Positions 28,573 to 39,023 of a DNA stretch of 64,000 nucleotides are shown here, piece by piece. The position numbers and the translations under genes are program-made. Numbering within the stretch: position 1 is the stretch's first letter; each line of letters starts with the position of its first letter. A model generated the notes under the pieces. That model had not been told where the DNA came from and did no database searches. It worked only from the letters and a program-made list of their open reading frames with translations. Source of the stretch: Bacillus sp. OV322. Its GTDB lineage: Bacteria; Bacillota; Bacilli; Bacillales; DSM-1321. The stretch spans positions 271,510 to 335,509 of the forward strand of contig NZ_FOMA01000003.1 of NCBI RefSeq assembly GCF_900112495.1. Reading direction: 5' to 3'.

Positions 28573-29715
28573 GTGCCTGAAACAAGACATCGGATTCTGG
28601 TGATTAATCCGGGTTCCTCTTTCACGAAAATTGGTGTTTTTGAAAACGAAAGATTTGTTATGGACCGGACGGTATTACATGATGCCGGCTCCTTTCGGGA
28701 AAATGAAGCTATTGCTGAAGCTATTGCTGCCCAATATGGGTTTAGAAAGAAGGCCATTTTAGAAACACTTGATGAAGAGGGTATCAACCTTTCCAAATTT
28801 CATGCCGTATGCGGCCGCGGCGGGCTTTTGAGAGCAATTGAAGGCGGCACCTACCTGGTGAACGAGGAAATGCTGGCGGACTTGAAATCGGGATTTAATG
28901 GACAGCATGTTTCTAATCTGGGAGGCATTTTAGCATTTGAAATTGCAGATGGTTTGAATATCCCTGCCTTTATCGTGGATCCCGTTGTAGTCGATGAGAT
29001 GGAGCCGGCTGCCAGATTTTCAGGATTTCCTTTAATTGAGAGAAAGAGCATATTTCATGCGCTGAATCAAAAAGCGGCTGCAAGAAAAGCGGCAGCAGAA
29101 AAGAAAAAGAAGTACGAAGACCTCCAATTGATTGTAGCCCACATGGGACAGGGAGGCATTACCGTCGGGGTACATAAAAAAGGGAAAGTCATAGATGTCA
29201 ATAATGGCCTGGATGGCGATGGGCCATTTACGCCAGAACGCCCTGGAACTGTTCCGGCCGGAGATTTAATCAGGCTCTGTTTTTCGGGAAGTTATTCCTG
29301 CAAGGAGATGATGGAGCTTTTAACTAGGAAAAGTGGGCTTTCGGGCTACCTTGGCACAAGCAATCTTTCAAAAGCGGAAAAGATGGCCGAATGCGGCGAC
29401 AAACAGGCAGAAGCTGTTTATGAGGCCATGGCCTATCAGGTTGCCAAAGAAATCGGTGCCGCAGCTGCCGTGCTTTCAGGCCAGGTCGACGCCATCGTTC
29501 TAACAGGAAGCCTTGCTTACGAAAAGGGCTTTTCAGGAGCCATTTCTGGGAGGGTGAGCTGGATAGCAGATGTCTTTGTCCATCCAGGGGAAAATGATAT
29601 GCAGGCACTTGCCGAAGGCTCTCTCAGGATTTTAAGATCAGAGGAAGAAGCAAAGAGATACCCAAACTGCACGTCCATTAGTGCGGAGGAAATCCCGGGG
29701 CTTTACTTCGAGTGA
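28573..29715 (+). CDS. buk: Butyrate / branched-chain fatty acid kinase
   Basis: 380-residue acetokinase-family enzyme interconverting acyl phosphate and acid with ATP. Phosphate loop [14 protein letters not shown] at about residues 11-24, AVCGRGGLL at about 85, [12 protein letters not shown] at about 191, and [15 protein letters not shown] near residue 310. GTG 28573 has GGAGG eight bases upstream; a TTG at 28552 would sit before that ribosome site. Its usual partner phosphotransbutyrylase (ptb) is not in this operon, so the acyl phosphate must come from an enzyme elsewhere. Confidence 0.95.
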   Translation: MPETRHRILVINPGSSFTKIGVFENERFVMDRTVLHDAGSFRENEAIAEAIAAQYGFRKKAILETLDEEGINLSKFHAVCGRGGLLRAIEGGTYLVNEEMLADLKSGFNGQHVSNLGGILAFEIADGLNIPAFIVDPVVVDEMEPAARFSGFPLIERKSIFHALNQKAAARKAAAEKKKKYEDLQLIVAHMGQGGITVGVHKKGKVIDVNNGLDGDGPFTPERPGTVPAGDLIRLCFSGSYSCKEMMELLTRKSGLSGYLGTSNLSKAEKMAECGDKQAEAVYEAMAYQVAKEIGAAAAVLSGQVDAIVLTGSLAYEKGFSGAISGRVSWIADVFVHPGENDMQALAEGSLRILRSEEEAKRYPNCTSISAEEIPGLYFE

Positions 29716-29788
29716 AGGCAGAATGCAGAAAAATACAGTGATCAATCAATGATACTAAAATCAAAGTATATGCAGGAGGCTTTATAAT

Positions 29789-31210
29789 ATGGCTGAAGAA
29801 TATGATCTTGTCATACTTGGCGGAGGGACGGGCGGTTATGTAGCCGCTATCCGTGCAGCGCAGCTTGGACTAAAAACAGCTGTTGTAGAAAAAGGTAAGC
29901 TTGGCGGGACATGCCTTCACAGAGGATGCATCCCATCCAAAGCGCTGCTAAGAAGTGCAGAAGTATACAGCACTTCCAAGAACAGCGAAGAATTCGGTGT
30001 AGTGACAGGTGAAGTGAGCCTGAATTTCCTTAAGGTCCAGGAGCGCAAAAACAAAATTGTCGAGCAGCTTCATAAAGGAGTTCAGCATCTGATGAAACAA
30101 GGTAAAATCGATGTATTTGAGGGAACAGGAAGAATCCTGGGACCATCGATTTTCTCTCCGCTTCCCGGCACGGTTTCCGTTGAAATGAACAATGGCACAG
30201 AAAATGAAATGCTTATCCCTAAAAATGTGATTGTAGCAACAGGATCAAGGCCAAGAACACTTCCCGGACTTGAAATCGACGGCAATCTGGTGCTTACCTC
30301 AGAGGAAGCCCTTCAGCTTGAAAGCCTGCCGGAATCCATGATTATTGTCGGAGGCGGGGTCATCGGGATAGAGTGGGCATCCATGCTTAATGACTTTGGT
30401 GTGGAGGTGACAGTCATTGAATATGCAGACCGAATCCTGCCGCTTGAGGATAAGGAAATTTCAAAAGAAATGCAGCGGCTATTAAAGAAAAAAGGCATAA
30501 CTTTTGCAACTGGAGCTAAAGTGCTGCCTGAAACGCTGAAAAAAGACGGCAATGTGGTCATTTCGGCTGAAATGAATGGCGGTACGAAAGAATTCACTGC
30601 AGATAAGATGCTCGTCTCTGTCGGAAGGCAGGCAAATGTGGAAGGCATAGGACTTGAAAATACGGATATTCAGCTGGAAAAGGGCTATATAGCCACAAAC
30701 ACCATGTTCCAGACGAAAGAATCCCATATCTACGCGATTGGCGATTGCATTGGCGGCCTGCAGCTTGCCCATGTTGCCTCTCATGAAGGTATTACGGCTG
30801 TTGAGCATATAGCCGGGGAAAATCCGCATCAAATGGATTACAGCCTGGTCTCTAAGTGTATCTATTCAAGCCCGGAGTCTGCCAGTGTAGGTTATACAGA
30901 AGAAGAAGCCGTAGCAAAAGGATTCACAGTCAAAAAGGGGAAATTCCCGTTTAAGGCGATAGGTAAAGCTTTGGTATTTGGTGAATCAGACGGATTTGTC
31001 AAGATTATCGCCGATGAGAAAACCAATGACATCCTTGGTGTACACATGATCGGCCCGCATGTGACAGATATGATATCTGAAGCAGGGCTTGCTAAGGTGC
31101 TGGATGCAACTCCTTGGGAAGTTGCCCATACTATCCATCCTCATCCGACATTATCGGAGGCAATCGGAGAAGCGGCACTCGCTGTGGAAGGCCTGGCCAT
31201 CCACGCTTGA
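29789..31210 (+). CDS. lpdV: Dihydrolipoamide dehydrogenase, E3 of BCKDH
   Basis: 473-residue flavoprotein reoxidising the lipoyl group of BkdB with NAD. FAD motif VILGGGTGGYVAAIRAAQ (residues 8-25), redox disulfide GGTCLHRGCIPSKA (about 40-53), NAD loop IIVGGGVIGIEWASML (about 185-200), and C-terminal HTIHPHPTLSEAIGEA with the active-site His-Glu. Ribosome site AGGAGG. 73 bases after buk and 165 before bkdAA. Confidence 0.97.
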   Translation: MAEEYDLVILGGGTGGYVAAIRAAQLGLKTAVVEKGKLGGTCLHRGCIPSKALLRSAEVYSTSKNSEEFGVVTGEVSLNFLKVQERKNKIVEQLHKGVQHLMKQGKIDVFEGTGRILGPSIFSPLPGTVSVEMNNGTENEMLIPKNVIVATGSRPRTLPGLEIDGNLVLTSEEALQLESLPESMIIVGGGVIGIEWASMLNDFGVEVTVIEYADRILPLEDKEISKEMQRLLKKKGITFATGAKVLPETLKKDGNVVISAEMNGGTKEFTADKMLVSVGRQANVEGIGLENTDIQLEKGYIATNTMFQTKESHIYAIGDCIGGLQLAHVASHEGITAVEHIAGENPHQMDYSLVSKCIYSSPESASVGYTEEEAVAKGFTVKKGKFPFKAIGKALVFGESDGFVKIIADEKTNDILGVHMIGPHVTDMISEAGLAKVLDATPWEVAHTIHPHPTLSEAIGEAALAVEGLAIHA

Positions 31211-31375
31211 TGTTTTGTTTCCGGTCATAGACGTGCCTTTGACGCATCTGAAATACCTGGGTAATGTTTGATGTCCAGCTTAGCGGGTCTTCCGGAAGGC
31301 TGGATTGCAGCTCATCGGAGTAAACGAGATATAAAGAATTTTTTCTATTAAATTTTAACCTGTCAGGAGGGTTAT

Positions 31376-32374
31376 ATGATGGTTGAAAATCGTCATAAAG
31401 AGTTAGGCCTAAGCAATGAAACGGTGCTGGAAATGTATGAAACCATGCTGCTTTCCCGCCGTATTGATGAAAGAATGTGGCTATTAAACCGTTCAGGAAA
31501 AATACCTTTCGTAATTTCCTGCCAGGGACAGGAAGCGGCCCAGGTTGGCGCTGCTTTTGGCCTTGACCGGAAGAAGGACTATGTTCTTCCTTATTACCGT
31601 GATGTAGGAGTTGTGCTTGCATTCGGAATGACAGCAAAGGACTTAATGCTGTCAGGGTTTGCGAAAGCAGAAGACCCTAACTCAGGCGGACGCCAGATGC
31701 CTGGACATTTCGGGCAGAAGAAAAATCGAATTGTAACTGGATCCTCTCCTGTTACTACACAGGTTCCGCATGCTGTTGGAATTGCCCTTGGAGGCAAGAT
31801 GGAAGGCAAGGACCTGGTAAGTTTTGTTACATTTGGCGAGGGTTCATCCAATCAGGGTGATTTCCACGAAGGAGCCAACTTTGCCGGAGTCCACAAGCTT
31901 CCAGTCATTTTCATGTGTGAAAATAATAAATATGCCATTTCTGTCCCGATCGAAAAGCAGCTTGCATGCGAAAATGTATCTGATCGTGCAATTGGTTACG
32001 GAATGCCAGGAATAACTGTAGACGGAAATGATCCTCTTGAAGTATATGCAGCAGTAAAGGAAGCGGCTGACCGCGGGCGACGCGGAGAAGGACCCACTTT
32101 GATTGAAACAGTTTCATACCGCTTCACACCGCATTCAAGTGATGATGATGACCGCAGCTACCGTGCTCCAGATGAAGTAGCTGAAGCAAAAACGAAGGAT
32201 CCGGTCATTATGTTTGGTGCCTACTTAAAAGAAACAGGCGTGTTAAATGATGAATTGGAAAAGCAAATAAATGATAAAGTCATGGAAATCGTAAATGAAG
32301 CAACAGACTATGCGGAAAATGCACCATATGCAGATGCAGAGTCAGCTTTTAATTACGTCTATGCAGAGAAATAG
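31376..32374 (+). CDS. bkdAA: Branched-chain 2-oxo acid dehydrogenase E1 alpha
   Basis: 332-residue thiamine diphosphate subunit decarboxylating branched 2-oxo acids. Typical motifs: SRRIDERMWLLNRSGKIPF near residue 25, GRQMPGHFG at about 106, FGEGSSNQGDFHEGANFAG (ThDP-magnesium motif, about 153-171) with CENNKYAIS closing it, and YRFTPHSSDDDDRSYR near residue 250. AGGAGG precedes two adjacent ATG codons; either may start. bkdAB follows 11 bases later. Confidence 0.97.
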   Translation: MMVENRHKELGLSNETVLEMYETMLLSRRIDERMWLLNRSGKIPFVISCQGQEAAQVGAAFGLDRKKDYVLPYYRDVGVVLAFGMTAKDLMLSGFAKAEDPNSGGRQMPGHFGQKKNRIVTGSSPVTTQVPHAVGIALGGKMEGKDLVSFVTFGEGSSNQGDFHEGANFAGVHKLPVIFMCENNKYAISVPIEKQLACENVSDRAIGYGMPGITVDGNDPLEVYAAVKEAADRGRRGEGPTLIETVSYRFTPHSSDDDDRSYRAPDEVAEAKTKDPVIMFGAYLKETGVLNDELEKQINDKVMEIVNEATDYAENAPYADAESAFNYVYAEK

Positions 32375-32385
32375 GGGGAAGTAAA

Positions 32386-33369
32386 ATGCCGGTAATTTCT
32401 TATATAGATGCTGTTACGATGGCGATTAGAGAAGAAATGGAAAGAGACTCCCGCGTCTTTGTACTTGGTGAGGATGTAGGGAAAAAGGGCGGCGTGTTCA
32501 AAGCAACAAACGGGCTGTACGAGCAATTCGGCGAACAGCGTGTAATGGATACACCCCTTGCTGAATCAGCGATTGCAGGAGTTGGAATCGGTGCAGCCAT
32601 GTATGGAATGAGGCCGATTGCAGAAATGCAGTTCGCAGATTTTATCATGCCTGCCATAAACCAGATCATTTCAGAGGCAGCGAAAATCCGCTACCGCTCG
32701 AATAATGACTGGACATGCCCGATTGTGGTCCGTGCTCCTTATGGCGGCGGTGTTCATGGAGCGCTTTACCATTCACAATCTGTTGAATCCATTTTTGCCA
32801 ACACTCCTGGCCTTAAGGTTGTTATGCCTTCTACACCTTATGATGTGAAGGGTTTATTAAAAGCAGCGATCCGGGATGAAGATCCTGTCCTGTTTTTTGA
32901 ACATAAACGGGCATATCGTCTGATTAAGGGAGAAGTGCCAGCTGATGACTATGTGCTTCCTATCGGGAAAGCAGATGTGAAACGCGAGGGAGATGACATT
33001 ACAGTCATTACATATGGTTTATGTGTGCATTTTGCGCTTCAGGCAGCTGAAAAATTAGCCAGCGACGGAATTTCTGCGCATGTTCTTGATCTGCGTACAA
33101 TATATCCGCTTGATAAGGAAGCAATTATTGAAGCTGCTTCCAAAACCGGAAAAGTGCTGCTTGTTACAGAGGATAACAAAGAGGGAAGCATCATCAGTGA
33201 AGTTTCTGCCATTATTGCGGAAAATTGCCTATATGATCTTGATGCGCCAATCATGAGGCTTGCAGGGCCTGATATCCCGGCGATGCCTTATGCACCGACA
33301 ATGGAGAAGCACTTCATGGTTAATCCGGAAAAAGTAGAAAAAGCAATGAGAGAGCTAGCTGAATACTAA
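32386..33369 (+). CDS. bkdAB: Branched-chain 2-oxo acid dehydrogenase E1 beta
   Basis: 327-residue transketolase-type beta subunit that completes the E1 heterotetramer with BkdAA. FVLGEDVGKKGGVFKAT at about residues 25-41, DTPLAESAIAGVGIGAA at about 55-71, and EMQFADFIMPAINQI at about 82. Ends AMRELAEY. Full length; 27 bases before bkdB. Confidence 0.97.
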   Translation: MPVISYIDAVTMAIREEMERDSRVFVLGEDVGKKGGVFKATNGLYEQFGEQRVMDTPLAESAIAGVGIGAAMYGMRPIAEMQFADFIMPAINQIISEAAKIRYRSNNDWTCPIVVRAPYGGGVHGALYHSQSVESIFANTPGLKVVMPSTPYDVKGLLKAAIRDEDPVLFFEHKRAYRLIKGEVPADDYVLPIGKADVKREGDDITVITYGLCVHFALQAAEKLASDGISAHVLDLRTIYPLDKEAIIEAASKTGKVLLVTEDNKEGSIISEVSAIIAENCLYDLDAPIMRLAGPDIPAMPYAPTMEKHFMVNPEKVEKAMRELAEY

Positions 33370-33396
33370 TATCATTCCTAAAAGGAGGTCAATGCA

Positions 33397-34698
33397 TTGG
33401 CTATTGAGCAAATGAAAATGCCCCAGCTTGGCGAAAGTGTAACAGAAGGGACAATCAGCAAGTGGCTGGTTAAACCCGGTGACCATGTCAATAAATATGA
33501 TCCAATTGCTGAGGTAATGACAGATAAGGTAAATGCCGAAGTGCCTTCTTCCTTTACAGGCACGATTAAGGAATTAAAGGCAGAGGAAGATGAGACCCTT
33601 GCAGTCGGCGAAATCATCTGTACGGTAGAAACGGAAGGGTCAGGAGATAATGGCTCTCCTGTACAGGCTGAGGCAGCACAAACACCTGTTAAAGAATCTG
33701 CTGCCCCTGTTTCGGGCGGACAAGCAAAAGCCAGATATTCACCAGCTGTTTTAAAAATCTCACAGGAAAATGGCATTGATCTGTCTCAAGTGTCAGGCAC
33801 AGGAAAAGATGGCCGTATCACCCGGAAGGATTTAATGAATATTATTGAATCCGGAAATATTCCTGCTGCTGCTGCCCAGTCTGGTCCAGAGTCAAAAGCA
33901 GCTTCAGATATTGCCGCACCTCAGGCCGCACCTCAGGCCGCAGTCAAGCAAGCTCCAGATCGTGTTCGTACAGAACAGGCTTCTGTGCCCGTTTCCCATG
34001 GAGATAAGGAAATTCCTGTAACAGGCATCAGAAAAGCCATTGCAGCCAATATGCTGAAGAGCAAGCACGAGGCGCCCCATGCGTGGACAATGGTAGAAGC
34101 AGATGCAACCAATCTTGTTGCATACCGTGATTTGCGAAAAGCTGAATTCAAGCAAAAAGAAGGCTACAACCTTACCTATTTTGCTTTCTTTGTAAAAGCC
34201 ATTGCACAGGCTCTTACGGAATTCCCTCAAATCAATTCGATGTGGGCAGGAGACAAAATCATTCAAAAGAAAGACATCAATATTTCAATTGCTGTCGCAA
34301 CAGAAGATGCTTTGTTTGTTCCTGTCATCAAAAACGCGGATGAAAAAACAATCAAGGGTATAGCACGCGAAATCACAGAATTAGCGCAAAAAGCCAGAAC
34401 AGGGAAACTGAAGGCTGATGAAATGCAGGGCGGCACGTTCACGGTGAATAATACCGGTTCATTTGGTTCTGTACAATCGATGGGGATTATTAACCATCCT
34501 CAGGCAGCGATTATTCAGGTGGAATCCATTGTGAAACGTCCAGTAGTGATTGATGGCATGATTGCTATACGCGATATGGTTAATCTTTGCTTATCTCTTG
34601 ATCATCGTGTGCTGGATGGACTTGTTTGCGGAAGATTCCTGGCTAGGGTCAAGGAGATTATCGAACACATTTCCAGCGAGAATACTTCCATTTATTGA
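33397..34698 (+). CDS. bkdB: Branched-chain 2-oxo acid dehydrogenase E2
   Basis: 433-residue dihydrolipoyl acyltransferase core. Single lipoyl domain with lipoylated lysine in EVMTDKVNAEVPS (about residue 43), Ala/Pro linker, E3/E1-binding domain ARYSPAVLKISQENGIDLS (about 112-130), second flexible linker with the Ala/Pro repeat APQAAPQAA, and catalytic domain ending LSLDHRVLDGLVCGRFL with the active-site histidine. TTG start at 33397 follows AAAGGAGG. Last gene of the operon, closed by a terminator. Confidence 0.97.
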   Translation: MAIEQMKMPQLGESVTEGTISKWLVKPGDHVNKYDPIAEVMTDKVNAEVPSSFTGTIKELKAEEDETLAVGEIICTVETEGSGDNGSPVQAEAAQTPVKESAAPVSGGQAKARYSPAVLKISQENGIDLSQVSGTGKDGRITRKDLMNIIESGNIPAAAAQSGPESKAASDIAAPQAAPQAAVKQAPDRVRTEQASVPVSHGDKEIPVTGIRKAIAANMLKSKHEAPHAWTMVEADATNLVAYRDLRKAEFKQKEGYNLTYFAFFVKAIAQALTEFPQINSMWAGDKIIQKKDINISIAVATEDALFVPVIKNADEKTIKGIAREITELAQKARTGKLKADEMQGGTFTVNNTGSFGSVQSMGIINHPQAAIIQVESIVKRPVVIDGMIAIRDMVNLCLSLDHRVLDGLVCGRFLARVKEIIEHISSENTSIY

Positions 34699-34716
34699 TT
34701 GATTCATACATGTATA

Positions 34717-34742
34717 CGCCGGCTTATGCCGGCGTTTTTTTT
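34717..34742 (+). terminator. Terminator of bkd operon
   Basis: CGCCGGC-TTAT-GCCGGCG followed by eight or nine T. Confidence 0.96.
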
Positions 34743-34862
34743 TGGAATCTTAATGAACATCAATAAAAGCATTTCAAAATAAAACCCTATTCCATTTTTT
34801 TTGATAGTTAAATATGTTAGAATATTGATATTATTCACGTATCTAAAAGGAGGGCAGTTTTC

Positions 34863-34958
34863 TTGTCCATACTGACTGAGCGTTCGCTCTGCGTGCTCCA
34901 ATGGAGAAAGCAGATTTTATGCTGTATGGAAAAAAGAAAGCGATTACAATGGAGCTGA
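34863..34958 (+). CDS. Possible leader peptide overlapping mutA start
   Basis: A TTG codon eight bases after a near-perfect AAGGAGGG opens a 31-codon frame that ends inside mutA, ten bases past the favoured mutA ATG. mutA itself has only a weak ribosome site, so coupling from this short frame may deliver ribosomes. The frame also contains the palindrome GAGCGTTCGCTC (34879-34890), which could instead be an operator or hairpin. No homologue known. Confidence 0.35.
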   Translation: MSILTERSLCVLQWRKQILCCMEKRKRLQWS

Positions 34959-36844
34959 AAAATGTTAAACATCTGTCATTTCCCGAAGCTTCCTTTCAGA
35001 AATGGAAGGAAGCTATAGAAGAAAGTTTAAAAGGAAAAAGCATCGATCGCTTACAGACCCTTACATCTGAAGAAATTGCCCTGCAGCCTCTCTACACAGC
35101 GGAAAACAGCACAAGAGAGGAATGGCCAGGGCTCTATCCATATACAAGAGGCATTTCGGCTACAGGCTACCGTGAACAGGAATGGCTAGTATGCCAGCCT
35201 GTTTCCGGCACAAATAGAGGAGAGGCAAACCGCAGGATACAGGAAGCCCTGAAAAGGGGCCAAAACGCCATATCCTTTTCAGCAGATATGCTTCCAGGGA
35301 GCATAGAAGAAGCAAGCGAGCTTTTTAACAATCTGCTTTTGGCGGAGATTCCGGTTTTTTTGGATGTATCGGGCAAACAAAACCAGTTTTTCTCATTGCT
35401 GTATGAATACTGCAAACAGTCTTCCATTGATGAGGCCGGGATTAGCGGTGTCATGGCGGAGGATTTAATAGCAGAGTGGGTTGTGAACGGTAAGATTCCA
35501 GAATATCCGGAATTATATTTTGAACGCTGGTTCTCTGCAATCAAGGAAACCCAAGAACGGTTTCCGGATGTAAAAACCATACTCATAAAAACACCAGTCT
35601 TCCATAACGGAGGGGCGAATGCTGTACAGGAGCTTGCTTTAGCGCTTTCTACAGCCGTCAAATATTTGGAAGAAGGGCAGAAGCAGGGACTTTCCCTGTT
35701 TGAAATCACTTCTAAAATGGTATTCTCCTTTTCATTGGATTCCAATTATTTTATGGGCATTGCGAAGCTGCGTGCCGCCCGCCGTCTGTGGGCCTTATTG
35801 TCAGAAGCATACGGAGCGCCGGGTGACTGGTTTAAAATGCATATTCATGCTGTTACTTCCGAGGTTACAGAAACACTGTATGACCGTTATGTAAATGTTC
35901 TCAGAACGGCGGGCCAGGCCTTTTCTGCAGCGATTGGCGGCATCCAATATCTTCAGGTTCACCCTTATGACCATGTTCAGGGGAATTCAGGGGAATCAGC
36001 AGAGAGAATCGCCCGTAATATCCAGAATATTTTGAAGGAGGAATCACATATTACGTCTGCTGCCGATCCGGCAGGAGGTTCATGGTATGTTGAGCAATTG
36101 ACAGATGAACTGTCGGATAAAGCATGGAGGAAATTTCTGCAGATCGAGCAATCAGGAGGCATTCTCCAAGGCTTGCTGACAGGAAGGATCCAAGGGGAAA
36201 TCAGGGATGTTTATGAGAAAAAAAGGCTTCAAGTTGAATTACGGAAGGATAGTCTGATAGGGACAAATGTCTATCCTGATCCGGGAGACTTTGCGTTGAA
36301 CCCCGGCAGGATTGACATTTCTTATCTGGAGACGGATTCTGCCTTCGTTGCTATAGAACCAATCAAAGCAGTGCGCCTGTCTGCCGGTTTTGAACAGCTA
36401 AGGCTTCGAAGCGGAAAACATAGGCAGAAGACCGGTCATGCGCCATTGATGGGGATAATCTGCCTGAAGGATCAAAAAAACCATAAACCACGCCATGATT
36501 TTATTGCTGCACTGGCAGCTTCTGGGGGAATTGAAATCTCTGCGAGCGCCGGCCTTCATTCCGCTGAAGAGGCAGCCTCATTTGTGAAAGATACTAATCT
36601 GCCGGTCTATTGCCTGTGCGGAAGCGATGAAAGTTATCAGGAGCTTGGACTGCAATTACTCCAAGAAATTAAAAGAGAGTATCCGGAAAAGAGGATGTAT
36701 GTGGCCGGATTACAGACAGGGGACGCTTTTGAGGCGCTTGCTGCGGCCGGTGCGGATGACTATCTTTATAAGGGAACAAATGCGGCAGCTATTTTAACAC
36801 AATTGCTTAAAGAGCTGGGAGTGAATGAAGATGATAAAGCCTGA
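34949..36844 (+). CDS. mutA: Methylmalonyl-CoA mutase small subunit
   Basis: 631-residue non-catalytic beta subunit of the heterodimeric mutase. It resembles MutB throughout ([34 protein letters not shown]) but its C-terminal cobalamin-type domain lacks the DxHxxG motif, as expected for this subunit. Possible starts at 34901, 34919 and 34949; the last gives [16 protein letters not shown], the usual family start. Overlaps mutB by 14 bases. Confidence 0.93.
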   Translation: MELKNVKHLSFPEASFQKWKEAIEESLKGKSIDRLQTLTSEEIALQPLYTAENSTREEWPGLYPYTRGISATGYREQEWLVCQPVSGTNRGEANRRIQEALKRGQNAISFSADMLPGSIEEASELFNNLLLAEIPVFLDVSGKQNQFFSLLYEYCKQSSIDEAGISGVMAEDLIAEWVVNGKIPEYPELYFERWFSAIKETQERFPDVKTILIKTPVFHNGGANAVQELALALSTAVKYLEEGQKQGLSLFEITSKMVFSFSLDSNYFMGIAKLRAARRLWALLSEAYGAPGDWFKMHIHAVTSEVTETLYDRYVNVLRTAGQAFSAAIGGIQYLQVHPYDHVQGNSGESAERIARNIQNILKEESHITSAADPAGGSWYVEQLTDELSDKAWRKFLQIEQSGGILQGLLTGRIQGEIRDVYEKKRLQVELRKDSLIGTNVYPDPGDFALNPGRIDISYLETDSAFVAIEPIKAVRLSAGFEQLRLRSGKHRQKTGHAPLMGIICLKDQKNHKPRHDFIAALAASGGIEISASAGLHSAEEAASFVKDTNLPVYCLCGSDESYQELGLQLLQEIKREYPEKRMYVAGLQTGDAFEALAAAGADDYLYKGTNAAAILTQLLKELGVNEDDKA

Positions 36845-39023
36845 CTTTTCCAAAGTTAACCTTTCCCAAACAGCTGTAGAAGGCTCAAGAAAAGAATGGA
36901 AAATGAAAGCGGAAGAAGCTGTAAATGCCCAAATTGAAGATCTGCTTTATGAAACAAATGAAAATATCTCCATTAAACCGTTATATGAATCCATGGATTC
37001 CGAAAACCTTGAGCATATGAATGGCTTTCCCGGCATTGCGCCATATACAAGAGGCCCTTATCCCTCCATGTATGTAAACCGCCCATGGACAGTCAGGCAG
37101 TATGCGGGCTTTTCTACGGCAGAGGAATCGAATGCCTTTTACCGGCGCAATCTTGCCATGGGGCAAAAAGGCCTCTCGGTTGCTTTTGATTTAGCAACCC
37201 ACAGGGGATACGATTCCGATCATCCCCGGGTCGTAGGTGATGTTGGAAAAGCGGGTGTGGCAATAGACTCCATTCTTGATATGAAGAGGCTCTTTGATGG
37301 GATTCCCCTGGATAAAATGTCAGTTTCCATGACCATGAACGGCGCTGTACTGCCCATTCTCGCGTTTTATATTGTAACGGCAGAGGAACAGGGTGTCACC
37401 CAGGAGAAGCTGTCAGGTACGATCCAAAATGACATATTAAAAGAATATATGGTCCGCAATACGTATATATATCCTCCTGAAATGAGCATGAAAATCATTG
37501 CGGATATATTCGAATATACGTCAAAATATATGCCAAAGTTCAATAGCATCAGCATATCTGGATATCATATGCAGGAAGCTGGTGCCCCGGCAGATATCGA
37601 GCTTGCCTATACACTAGCTGACGGGCTGGAATACGTCCGCACAGGGATGAAGGCAGGAATTGACATAGACTCATTCGCTCCCCGGCTGTCTTTCTTTTGG
37701 GGTGTTGGAATGAATTATTTCATGGAAGTGGCAAAAATGAGGGCTGCCCGATTTATCTGGGCAAAGCTGATGAAGCAGTTTAACCCGCAAAATCCTAAAT
37801 CCATGGCGCTTCGGACACATTCACAGACCTCTGGATGGAGCCTGTCCCAGCAGGATCCTTTTAATAATGTGACCCGCACGCTGCTTGAAGCCCACGCAGC
37901 AGCTCTTGGGCATACGCAGTCGCTGCATACAAATGCACTCGATGAAGCCATTGCGCTGCCTACTGACTTTTCTGCAAGAATCGCCAGGAATACTCAGCTC
38001 TTTCTTCAGGAGGAAACTGGGATTACAAAGGTGATTGACCCTTGGGCAGGTTCATATTATCTGGAATCCTTGACAAATGGACTGATTGAACGGGCATGGG
38101 AGCATATTGAAGAGATAGAAGCACTCGGGGGAATGGCTAAGGCGATTGAAACTGGATTGCCCAAAATGAGAATCGAAGAAGCCGCAGCAAAACGGCAGGC
38201 AAAAATTGATTCAGGACAGGAAACCATTGTAGGAGTGAATAAATACCGCCTTGAAAAAGAAGATCCGATTGAAATTCTCGAGATTGATAATACGGCTGTA
38301 CGTGAAAGCCAAATCAGAAAACTTGAATCATTAAAACTAGCAAGGGACGAAGAAGAAGTCCATATGGCTTTGAAGCGTCTTGCAGATGCGGCAGCAGGCG
38401 GCAGGGGCAATCTGCTGGAATTCGCTGTCCAGGCAGCACGAAGCAGGGCTACACTTGGAGAGATTTCTGGTGCGGTTGAAAAAGCGGCAGGGCGGCATAA
38501 AGCGGCAATCCGTTCGATCAGCGGTGTATACAGCGCAGCCTATTCCAAAAGTGCAGACATGGAAGAAGTACAGGAAATGACAAGGGAATTCATGGAGAAT
38601 GAGGGAAGGCGCCCAAGGCTGCTAATGGCAAAAATGGGGCAGGATGGCCATGACCGCGGAGCAAAGGTGGTCTCCACAGCATTCGCTGATTTAGGCTATG
38701 ATGTCGATATTGGCCCGCTTTTCCAGACTCCGGAGGAAACAGCTCTCCAGGCTGTTGAAAATGATGTGCACGCAATTGGAATGAGCTCGCTTGCAGCTGG
38801 CCATAAAACCTTGCTGCCGCAGCTTGTCAGTGAATTAAAGAAACTCGGCAGAGAAGATATTGTGGTCATTGTAGGAGGCGTCATTCCTGCCCAGGATTAT
38901 GATTTCCTTCTGCAAAACGGAGCTTCGGCTATTTTTGGCCCGGGAACGGCCATCCCCCAATCAGCAAAAATGGTCCTGCAGGAAATCTACCGCCGCCTAG
39001 GCTATGAGGAAGTGGCGGAATAA
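36831..39023 (+). CDS. mutB: Methylmalonyl-CoA mutase large subunit
   Basis: About 730-residue adenosylcobalamin enzyme rearranging (R)-methylmalonyl-CoA to succinyl-CoA. TIM barrel with [16 protein letters not shown] and [11 protein letters not shown], substrate region [16 protein letters not shown], and C-terminal B12 domain with [11 protein letters not shown] (His ligates cobalt, about residue 605), SSLAAGH and [11 protein letters not shown] 36831 is nine bases from GGGAG; ATG 36825 is in frame but closer. Stop TAA shares a base with the ATG of meaB. Confidence 0.97.
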   Translation: MIKPDFSKVNLSQTAVEGSRKEWKMKAEEAVNAQIEDLLYETNENISIKPLYESMDSENLEHMNGFPGIAPYTRGPYPSMYVNRPWTVRQYAGFSTAEESNAFYRRNLAMGQKGLSVAFDLATHRGYDSDHPRVVGDVGKAGVAIDSILDMKRLFDGIPLDKMSVSMTMNGAVLPILAFYIVTAEEQGVTQEKLSGTIQNDILKEYMVRNTYIYPPEMSMKIIADIFEYTSKYMPKFNSISISGYHMQEAGAPADIELAYTLADGLEYVRTGMKAGIDIDSFAPRLSFFWGVGMNYFMEVAKMRAARFIWAKLMKQFNPQNPKSMALRTHSQTSGWSLSQQDPFNNVTRTLLEAHAAALGHTQSLHTNALDEAIALPTDFSARIARNTQLFLQEETGITKVIDPWAGSYYLESLTNGLIERAWEHIEEIEALGGMAKAIETGLPKMRIEEAAAKRQAKIDSGQETIVGVNKYRLEKEDPIEILEIDNTAVRESQIRKLESLKLARDEEEVHMALKRLADAAAGGRGNLLEFAVQAARSRATLGEISGAVEKAAGRHKAAIRSISGVYSAAYSKSADMEEVQEMTREFMENEGRRPRLLMAKMGQDGHDRGAKVVSTAFADLGYDVDIGPLFQTPEETALQAVENDVHAIGMSSLAAGHKTLLPQLVSELKKLGREDIVVIVGGVIPAQDYDFLLQNGASAIFGPGTAIPQSAKMVLQEIYRRLGYEEVAE

